Below are positions 6,825-13,800 of a stretch of 14,457 bases of DNA, piece after piece. This DNA is from an uncultured Oscillibacter sp. Its GTDB lineage: Bacteria; Bacillota; Clostridia; Oscillospirales; Oscillospiraceae. The position numbers were made by a program, and so were the translations under genes. The stretch covers positions 1 through 14,457 of the forward strand of contig CAJUDV010000046.1 in the NCBI GenBank assembly GCA_910585385.1. The letters are read 5' to 3'. Within the stretch, counting starts at the first letter, position 1, and every line of letters starts with the position of its first letter. The notes under the pieces were generated by a model. The model was not told the origin of the DNA. It made no database searches and saw only the letters and a program-made list of their open reading frames with translations.

Positions 6825-6838
6825 ATGACGGCCGTCAT
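6825..6838. repeat. 14-bp perfect palindrome ATGACGGCCGTCAT
   Basis: A fully symmetric 14-mer lies between the corA stop and the shared terminator, flanked by AAAA and CTTT. It has no room for a loop, so it looks more like a binding site for a dimeric protein than an RNA hairpin. No gene starts nearby, so its role is unclear and it may be chance. Confidence 0.35.
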
Positions 6839-6857
6839 CTTTGTGTTCCATGTAAAA

Positions 6858-6897
6858 CCGCGGAGTCCTGTCAGTCGACAGAACTCCGCGGCTTTTT
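6858..6897. terminator. Shared terminator for convergent corA (+) and glnN (-)
   Basis: CCGCGGAGT-C-CTGTC (6858-6872) pairs with GACAG-A-ACTCCGCGG (6877-6891), giving 14 bp with one mismatch and an AGTC loop. CTTTTTG follows on the + strand. On the - strand the exit side reads TTTTAC (AAAA at 6854-6857). It can therefore stop both converging genes, although the - strand transcript must first cross the inverted-repeat element. A weaker hairpin, CCTTC/GAAGG at 6713-6727, sits right after the corA stop. Confidence 0.8.
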
Positions 6898-6901
6898 GTA
6901 A

Positions 6902-7061
6902 GAGCCTATCCCAAAATTACCCGCACACTGCTCGTGCCGCATATTTTCCGCCATACTGCGTTGATTTTCCTTGCCGGGCGTCAGCCCGCCTGCGAAAAAT
7001 CGCCTTGTTTGGCAAAAAATCTGCGGCACGATCAGCGCACGGCTAATTTCGGGATAGGTTC
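6902..7061. mobile_element. MITE-like non-autonomous element with long terminal inverted repeats
   Basis: The left end GAGCCTATCCCAAAATTA and the reverse complement of the right end, GAACCTATCCCGAAATTA, continue as related arms for about 46 bp with 38 matches, including an identical TCGTGCCGCA. The core contains further self-complementary pieces (GGGC gtca GCCC), so the whole 160 bp can fold as one long hairpin. TAA flanks both ends (6899-6901 and 7062-7064), consistent with a 3-bp target duplication. No transposase is encoded. Ends starting GA(G) with a 3-bp TNA duplication are reminiscent of IS5-family elements, but that assignment is tentative. It sits in the 3' region of glnN, between its stop and the shared terminator. 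The arms have diverged, so it is probably not a very recent insertion. Confidence 0.75.
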
Positions 7062-7155
7062 TAAGTCTTTTAGCCGTTCGGAAACTGCTGCTCCGCGTAT
7101 GCCAAACCGCTTTTTGCTTCTCAGAGAATTTTGCCGCCCGGTCCCGTTCCCCCTG

Positions 7156-9252
7156 TTATCTCACGCCAAACAGCAGGTCGCCATAGGTGGGGAATGGCCA
7201 GTATCTCTTTGCGGTGATGGTCTCCGCCTCATCGCAAGCCCGGCGCAGCCGGTCCATCTGCGGCAGCACCCGGTCCCGGATGCCCTCGGACTCCGTCCTT
7301 ATATCGTTGGCTTCCGCCAGCTCTTCCACCAGCTGCTCCAGCTCCGCTGTCCTGGCGGCAATCTGATCGGTGAGACCGGACAGCTTCTCCAACAACGCTG
7401 TCTCATACGCGCAGGCGCAGCCGGGACTCAGCGCTTTTTTGCCGGCCGCCGCCCTTGCGGTTTCGCCGGCAAACGCCTGTATGGCGGGAAGAATCTCGGT
7501 GCGGGCCATGTCCGCCATGGTCCTGGCCTCAATGACAATGGTCTTGCAGTAGTTGTCCAGAGTAACCTCATAACGGGAGACCAATTCCGCCTTGGTATAC
7601 ACGCCGTGCGAAGTGAGCATATCCACGTTCTTCTGATCCAGCAGATGGGGAACGCAGTCCGGCGTACTGGGGTAGTTCATCAGCCCCCTCTGTTCGACAG
7701 CCTCCTTGATCCAGGCGGCATCGTAGCCGTTGCCGTTGAAGATAATCCGCTTGTGGTCACGAATGGTATCACGGATCAGGCCCTGCAGGGCGGATTCAAA
7801 GTCCCCTGTTCCCTCCAGCTGATCGGCAAAGCGCTTCAGGCTCTCGGCCATGGCGGCATTGAGCATAATGTTGGCACAGGCAATGGAGTCGGAGGAGCCC
7901 ACCATGCGGAATTCAAACTTATTCCCCGTGAAGGCAAAGGGCGAGGTGCGGTTGCGGTCCGTGGTATCCCTGCGGAACCGGGGCAGCACGTCCGCTCCCA
8001 GCTTCACCTTTCCCGCCTTCACGCCGGTATAGGGCGCGTCGTGCTCTATGGCGTCCAGAATGGCGGCCAGCTCATCCCCCAGGAACATGGACACCACGGC
8101 GGGCGGCGCCTCGTTGGCCCCCAGGCGGTGGTCATTGCCGGCGGTGGCCACTGAGATGCGCAGCAGGTCCTGAAAGTCATCCACCGCCTGGATGACGGCG
8201 CACAGAAACAGCAGGAACTGGGCGTTCTCATAGGGTGTCTCGCCGGGAGAGAGGAGATTGACGCCGGTGTCGGTGGACAACGACCAGTTGTTGTGCTTGC
8301 CGGAGCCGTTCACGCCCTCAAAGGGCTTTTCGTGGAGCAGGCAGACCAGGCCGTGGCGGGCAGCCACCTTCTGCATGATTTCCATGGTCAGTTGGTTGTG
8401 GTCTGTGGAGACATTGGTGGTGGAGTAGATGGGGGCCAGCTCGTGCTGGGCCGGAGCCACCTCGTTGTGCTGGGTCTTGGCCAGGATGCCCAGCTTCCAA
8501 AGCTCCTGATTCAGATCCTCCATGTAGGCGGCCACCCGGGGCTTGATCGTGCCAAAGTAGTGATCATCCATCTCCTGTCCCTTGGGAGGCCGGGCGCCGA
8601 AAAGCGTGCGTCCGGTGAAGCGCAGGTCCCGGCGCTGCTCCCACAGCTTGGCATCCACCAGGAAATACTCCTGTTCCGGGCCCGCAGCGGTGCTTACCCG
8701 CTTTACCTCCGTGTTTCCAAACAGGCGCAGAATGCGCAGCGCCTGTCGGTTCAGCGCCTCCATGGAGCGCAGCAGAGGCGTCTTCTTGTCCAGCGCCTCA
8801 CCATTGTAGCCGCAGAAGGCGGTGGGAATGCACAATGTCCGGTCCTTGATAAACGCGTAGGAGGTGGGGTCCCACGCGGTGTAGCCCCGTGCCTCAAAGG
8901 TGGCCCGCAGTCCGCCGGATGGGAAAGAGGAGGCATCCGGCTCTCCTCGGATCAACTCTTTGCCGGAGAACTCCATGATGACGCCGCCGTCCGGAGCGGG
9001 TGAGATAAAACTGTCGTGCTTCTCGGCGGTAACACCGGTAAGGGGCTGAAACCAGTGGGTAAAGTGGGTTGCCCCATGGGCCACCGCCCAATCCCGCATA
9101 GCGGAGGCCACCGCGTTGGCCACGCCAATATCCAGCCTCGCGTCCTCATCAATGGTCCTGCGAAGAGACTGGTACACTTCGGCGGACAGATTCGCTTTCA
9201 TCACCCGATCATCAAATACCAAACTTCCGAAATACTCTGGCAGTGCTGCCAT
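7156..9252 (-). CDS. glnN: Glutamine synthetase type III
   Basis: This 698-residue cytoplasmic enzyme makes glutamine from glutamate, ammonia and ATP. The length is typical of GSIII (about 700), well above GSI (about 450). The N-terminus (YFGSLVFDDRVM) and FTHWFQPLTGVTAEKHDSF are GSIII signatures. Catalytic-core motifs are intact: E193/E195 in GPEQEYF, E264 and E271 in NEVAPAQHELAP, NGSGKHNNWS at 315-324 with H320, and KFEFRMVGSS. The family forms large double-ring dodecamers. The ATG at 9250-9252 has an AAAGGGTG ribosome site 8-9 bases upstream, a modest match. It lies 226 bases after gltD on the same strand, completing the GS-GOGAT pair, but has its own consensus promoter and a leader terminator. 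No terminator of its own is evident right after the stop; the nearest is shared with corA beyond the inverted-repeat element. Confidence 0.97.
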   Translation of the reverse strand: MAALPEYFGSLVFDDRVMKANLSAEVYQSLRRTIDEDARLDIGVANAVASAMRDWAVAHGATHFTHWFQPLTGVTAEKHDSFISPAPDGGVIMEFSGKELIRGEPDASSFPSGGLRATFEARGYTAWDPTSYAFIKDRTLCIPTAFCGYNGEALDKKTPLLRSMEALNRQALRILRLFGNTEVKRVSTAAGPEQEYFLVDAKLWEQRRDLRFTGRTLFGARPPKGQEMDDHYFGTIKPRVAAYMEDLNQELWKLGILAKTQHNEVAPAQHELAPIYSTTNVSTDHNQLTMEIMQKVAARHGLVCLLHEKPFEGVNGSGKHNNWSLSTDTGVNLLSPGETPYENAQFLLFLCAVIQAVDDFQDLLRISVATAGNDHRLGANEAPPAVVSMFLGDELAAILDAIEHDAPYTGVKAGKVKLGADVLPRFRRDTTDRNRTSPFAFTGNKFEFRMVGSSDSIACANIMLNAAMAESLKRFADQLEGTGDFESALQGLIRDTIRDHKRIIFNGNGYDAAWIKEAVEQRGLMNYPSTPDCVPHLLDQKNVDMLTSHGVYTKAELVSRYEVTLDNYCKTIVIEARTMADMARTEILPAIQAFAGETARAAAGKKALSPGCACAYETALLEKLSGLTDQIAARTAELEQLVEELAEANDIRTESEGIRDRVLPQMDRLRRACDEAETITAKRYWPFPTYGDLLFGVR

Positions 9253-9282
9253 GTTCGTTCACCCTTTCCGCGATCATCGCAT

Positions 9283-9332
9283 AAAAAGGGCAAAGGCGCC
9301 TTCCGGGAATACTCCCTAAAGACGCCTTTGCC
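9283..9332 (-). terminator. Leader terminator (attenuator) of glnN
   Basis: Read on the - strand, GGCAAAGGCG (9332-9323) pairs with CGCCTTTGCC (9298-9289). The stem continues inward through TCTTTAGGGA / TCCCGGAAGG with two wobble pairs and one mismatch to a GTAT loop, giving a stem of about 20 bp. CTTTTTAT follows (T-run at 9287-9283). It begins about 5 bases after the predicted transcription start and ends about 30 bases before the glnN ATG. No promoter fits between it and glnN, so every glnN transcript must pass it. It can also stop read-through from gltBD. Confidence 0.85.
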
Positions 9333-9343
9333 TTTATGGGGGC

Positions 9344-9372
9344 ATTATACGCCCTCGCCGGGGCCCTGTCAA
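9344..9372 (-). promoter_or_regulatory. Perfect-consensus promoter of glnN
   Basis: On the - strand TTGACA (9372-9367) and TATAAT (9349-9344) are separated by exactly 17 bases; both hexamers match the sigma-A consensus fully. The predicted start is near 9337, immediately before the leader terminator hairpin. Such a strong promoter suggests that control acts after initiation. Confidence 0.92.
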
Positions 9373-9384
9373 TCATTTTTCAGG

Positions 9385-9397
9385 GATTTCAGAAATC
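9385..9397. promoter_or_regulatory. Candidate operator upstream of the glnN promoter
   Basis: GATTTC-A-GAAATC is a 6-bp inverted repeat with one spacer base, 12 bp upstream of the -35 and centred near -54 from the predicted start. This is a usual place for an activator site. A second AT-rich dyad (AAAATTCCGC / GCGAAAATTTT, about 9414-9437) lies further upstream. Neither matches the GlnR consensus TGTNAN7TNACA. The assignment is tentative. Confidence 0.3.
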
Positions 9398-9478
9398 TTG
9401 GCCGAAACACCGGAAAATTCCGCTGCCGCGAAAATTTTTTCATGAACTTTCCACGATGGGCATTTCTCTTTCCAGAAC

Positions 9479-10873
9479 CTATACCACCCGTACAAGATTG
9501 GTGCAGCCATTGAGGTATGAATCCACCTCCGCGGCGGCACTCCGCCCCTCCGCGATGGCCCATACCACAAGAGACTGGCCCCGGCGCATATCCCCGGCGG
9601 CAAAGACCTTCTCCACGGTGGTGGCAAAGCCGCCCTCCGAAGTCTGGACCGTCTCATCCCAGGCCACGCCGAAGGCCTTGCACACTTCGCCCGCGCATCC
9701 GGCAAAGCCGGTGGCGGCGATCAGGAGCCCGCAGGGCAGAGCGTCTCCCTCCGTGGTGGTCACGGCGGTCAGTGCGCCGTTCTCCACACGGATCTCCTTA
9801 ATTTGCACGCCAAACCGCCTGGGATCCTCTCCAAACAGGGCAGCAGCCTCCTCATGGGCACAGTCCCGGGGCAGAACACCGTTTTGCAGGTAGTCTGCCT
9901 CCGGACGGCGCACCAGCTGTGCAATGGACCGGCATCCCTGCCGCAGGGCCGTGGCCACGCAGTCGGAGGCGGTGTCGCCGGTACCGACGATGATCACGTC
10001 CCTCCCCTCCGCTGTGGGAACGGCGGGCGTTTTACCAAACTGCCGCTGTTCCACAGCGGCCTTCAAAAACTCCGTGCCGTAGCAGATGCCGGAGATTCCT
10101 TCTGTCTCCAATCCAAGGGGGCGGGGCCGCTCCGCGCCGCAGCAGAGGATTACCGCATCATAGTCCCGCAGCAGCCTCTGGGCCACCTGGGGGTCCGCCG
10201 CATCCACACCGGTGACAAAGCTGACCCCCTCGTCCGTCATCAGGTTAATTCTGCGCTTTACGATGTCCTTGGGCAGCTTCATATTGGGAATGCCGTAGGT
10301 CAAAAGCCCTCCGGGCCGCTCCTCCCGCTCCACAACGGTGACAGAGTGGCCCCGGTGATTCAGCTGGTCCGCCGCCGCCAGGCCCGCCGGGCCGGAACCC
10401 ACCACCGCCACCTTCTTTCCCGACCACTGAGGCGGACGGCGGCGCCGCACCGCCCCGGCGGCAAAGGCCTCCTCTATGACGCTCAGCTCGTTGTCCCGGA
10501 TGGTCACGGCATCGCCGTACATTCCGCAGATGCACGCCTCCTCGCAGGGCGCAGGGCAGACCCGCCCGGTGAACTCCGGGAAATTATTGGTTTTCAGCAG
10601 GCGGCTCAGGGCATGAGAGGGGTTCCCCGCATGGATCATGTCGTTCCACTCGGGAATCAAATTATGCAGGGGACAGCCAAAGTCCCGCCCCTCCCACCGG
10701 ATGCCGGATTGGCAGAATGGGACGCCGCAGTTCATACACCGCCCTCCCTGTTCCCGGCGGGCATCCGCCGTCAGGGGGATGCGGAAGGGCTCCCAGTCCC
10801 GGACCCGCTCCAGAGGCGGGCGGTCCGCCGGCTCCCGCCGGTCATATTCCAAAAATCCAGTGATCTTTCCCAT
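9479..10873 (-). CDS. gltD: Glutamate synthase small subunit, NAD(P)H-dependent
   Basis: This 464-residue flavoprotein takes electrons from NAD(P)H through FAD and iron-sulfur centres to the large subunit. The N-terminal Cys-rich domain has C46-x2-C49-x4-C54, C67, and a second group C106-x3-C110-x3-C114 (CPAPCEEAC), the expected [4Fe-4S] ligands. The FAD site GSGPAG is at 159-164 and the nucleotide site GTGDTA at 297-302 (the GxGDT variant usual in GltD). FAAGDMRRGQSLVVWAIAEG near the C-terminus closes the FAD fold. AAGGAGGGG lies 7 bases before the ATG and overlaps the gltB stop codon; only 14 bases separate the genes, so they form one operon. No clear terminator follows the stop, and read-through into the glnN leader is possible. 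Confidence 0.97.
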   Translation of the reverse strand: MGKITGFLEYDRREPADRPPLERVRDWEPFRIPLTADARREQGGRCMNCGVPFCQSGIRWEGRDFGCPLHNLIPEWNDMIHAGNPSHALSRLLKTNNFPEFTGRVCPAPCEEACICGMYGDAVTIRDNELSVIEEAFAAGAVRRRRPPQWSGKKVAVVGSGPAGLAAADQLNHRGHSVTVVEREERPGGLLTYGIPNMKLPKDIVKRRINLMTDEGVSFVTGVDAADPQVAQRLLRDYDAVILCCGAERPRPLGLETEGISGICYGTEFLKAAVEQRQFGKTPAVPTAEGRDVIIVGTGDTASDCVATALRQGCRSIAQLVRRPEADYLQNGVLPRDCAHEEAAALFGEDPRRFGVQIKEIRVENGALTAVTTTEGDALPCGLLIAATGFAGCAGEVCKAFGVAWDETVQTSEGGFATTVEKVFAAGDMRRGQSLVVWAIAEGRSAAAEVDSYLNGCTNLVRVV

Positions 10874-10880
10874 ATCGTCA

Positions 10881-10889
10881 CCCCTCCTT
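10881..10889 (-). promoter_or_regulatory. gltD ribosome binding site overlapping the gltB stop
   Basis: On the - strand the sequence reads TAAGGAGGGG: the gltB stop TAA supplies the first bases of the gltD ribosome site. Ribosomes ending gltB are therefore placed directly on the gltD start region, which suits balanced synthesis of the two subunits. Confidence 0.8.
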
Positions 10890-13800
10890 ATCCTCTCGCG
10901 GTGGCATAAAACGCCTCGATCTCCGCCTGCTCCCGGCTCATGCCCTTTTCCTCCTGCTGGGCAATAGCCCGAAGCATCCGGTCATAGTCTCTGGGCATGA
11001 TCTTCTTGAAGCAGGGAATATAGGACTGGAACGCCGCCAGAATTTGCTTCCCTCTGGGGGAACCGGTGGCGGCTACATGCTCCTCAATCAGGGCACGAAG
11101 CTCCGCAATATCGTGGGCCTCTGTCAGTTCCGCAGCCTGAACCTGCTCCTTATTGAGACGGAGATACAAATCATGCCGTTCGTCCAGCACGTAGGCCACG
11201 CCGCCGGACATGCCCGCCGCAAAGTTCTTCCCGGTGGGCCCCAGGATCACTGCCCGGCCTCCGGTCATGTACTCGCAGCCATGGTCGCCCACGCCCTCCA
11301 CCACAGCGGAGGCGCCGGAGTTGCGGACGCAGAAGCGCTCTCCGGCCATACCGTTGATGAAGGCCTTGCCGCCGGTGGCTCCATAGAGAGCCACGTTGCC
11401 CACGATGATGTTCTCCCCCGGCTTAAACCCGGTCCCCCCCGCCGGCGGATGCAGAATCAGCTTGCCGCCGGAGAGGCCCTTGCCGAATCCGTCGTTGCAG
11501 TCCCCCTCCAGGTCCAGCGTCAGCCCCCTGGGGATAAATGCCCCGAAGGACTGCCCGCCGCCGCCGCGGCAGGTGATGACATAGCTGTCCTCCGGCAGGC
11601 CGTTTTCGCAGGTTCGGGTGATCTCTGAACCGAACAGGGTGCCGAAAGCCCGGTCCGTGGAGGAAATCCGGATATCCAGACGCCCGCTCCTCCTGTCCCT
11701 GAGACTTTTTCCCAGTTTTTCCATCAGCACCCGCATATCCGCCGTCCTCTCCAGCTGAAAGTCGTAGACTGCGGCGGGGTCGAAGTGGGGCACATGGTCA
11801 CCACAGGGATTTTGCAGCAGTGCGTCCAGATTCAGGGCCTCCGCCCGGCGAGTTATCAGTTTTTCCCGAACCCGCAGCAAATCGCACCGGCCCACCAGCT
11901 CGTCCACGGTCCGTACGCCCAGGGAGGCCATGTACTCCCGCAGCTCCCGCGCTACAAAATACATAAAGTTCTCCACGTACTCAGGCCTGCCGGAAAACCG
12001 CTTCCGGAGCTCCGGGTCCTGGGTGGCAATACCGGCGGGACAGGTGTCCAGATTACACACCCGCATCATGCAGCAGCCCATGGCCACCAGGGGCGCAGTG
12101 GCAAAACCGAATTCCTCCGCCCCCAGCATACAGGCAATTGCCACGTCCCGGCCTGTCATCAGCTTGCCATCGGCTTCAATCACCACCTGCTGGCGGAGGT
12201 CGTTTTGTATCAGGGTCTGATGGGCCTCCGCCACCCCCAGCTCCCAGGGCAGGCCCGCCCCCTGAATGGAGCTGCGGGGGGCCGCTCCGGTACCGCCGTC
12301 GTGGCCGGAGATCAGCACCACCTGCGCCCCGGCCTTGGCAACGCCGGCGGCAATCGTGCCTACTCCCGCCTCGCTGACCAGTTTGACACTGATCCGGGCG
12401 AACCGGTTGGCGTTTTTCAAATCATATATCAGTTGGGCCAGGTCCTCGATGGAGTAGATGTCATGGTGGGGCGGCGGGGAGATCAGGGTCACGCCGGGGG
12501 TAGAACACCGGGTCCTGGCAATCCAGGGATATACCTTTTTCCCCGGCAGGTGCCCCCCCTCGCCGGGCTTGGCCCCCTGGGCCATCTTGATCTGAATCTC
12601 ATCAGCGCTGACCAGATACTCACTGGTGACGCCGAAGCGGCCTGAGGCCACCTGTTTGATGGCGGAGCGGCGGTCACTGCTCAGCCGCTCCCGTGCCTCG
12701 CCGCCCTCGCCGGAGTTGGATTTTCCGCCAATGCGGTTCATCGCAATAGCCATGCACTCGTGGGCCTCCCGGGAGATGGAGCCATAGCTCATGGCCCCGG
12801 TCTTGAACCGCCGGACAATGCTCTCCACCGGTTCCACCTCTTCCAGGGGGATTCCCCCGTCCTCCGAAACACGGAAATCCAACAGGCCCCGCAGCGTGTG
12901 GGGTTTGTCGGCAAAATCCACCAGGGCACTGTACTCCTTAAAAATCTCATAGCTCCCTTCCCGCGCCGCCTTCTGCAAAAGGAGAATGGTGCGCGGGTTG
13001 TACATATGGTCCTCTTTGTCCGGTCCGGAACGGAGCTTGTGAATCCCTGCGGAATCCAGCGTGGAGTCAAAACCCAGACCCAGAGGGTCGAAAGCCTGAC
13101 TGTGATTCCACTCTACGCCCTCTCCGATTTCCTCCAGCCCCACGCCCTCCACACGGCTGACCGTGTTGGTGAAGTACCGGTCCACAGTGGCCCTGTTGAT
13201 GCCCACGCACTCAAAAATCTGGGCGGACTGGTAGGACTGGATGGTGGAGATTCCCATTTTGGAGGCGATCTTCACAATTCCGTGGAGAATGGCCTCATTG
13301 TAGTCCCTGACGGCCACGGAGGACTCCTTGTCCAGCAGTCCCCGCTCCACCAGCTCCTCCACGCACTCCTGGGCCAGATAGGGATTGATCGCCTGGGCGC
13401 CGTATCCCAGAAGCGTTGCAAAATGGTGGACGTCCCGGGGCTCCGCGCTCTCCAGAACCATGGAGACCGCTGTCCGTTTTTTGGTCCGAACCAGGTGCTG
13501 CTCCAGGGTACTCACCGCCAGGAGAGAGGGAATCGCCACGTGATTTTCATCCACGCCCCGGTCCGAGAGAATGATAATGTTGGCGCCCTTCTTATAGGCC
13601 CGGTCCACATTCACCACCAGACGGTCCAAGGCGTTGGCCAGAGGGGATCCCTTGTAGTACAGCAGGGAAACGGTCTCCACATGGAAGCCCGGGCGGTCCA
13701 TATGCCGAATTTTCATCAGGTCCACCGAGGTCAAAATGGGGTTTTGGATTTGAAGAACCGTACAGTTGGACGCTTTCTCTTCCAGCAGGTTGCCGCTGGG

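Noticed and set aside
6795..7046. Small + strand frame of 83 codons after corA
   Set aside because: It reads through the shared terminator and into the inverted-repeat element; there is no convincing ribosome site.
6934..8154. Long + strand open frame starting inside the inverted-repeat element
   Set aside because: Most of it is antisense to glnN. Its start crosses the mobile element and no ribosome site is present.
9340..9478. GlnR operator at the glnN promoter
   Set aside because: TGTCA at 9371-9367 is just the -35 region; the partner TNACA at the required 7-base spacing is absent.
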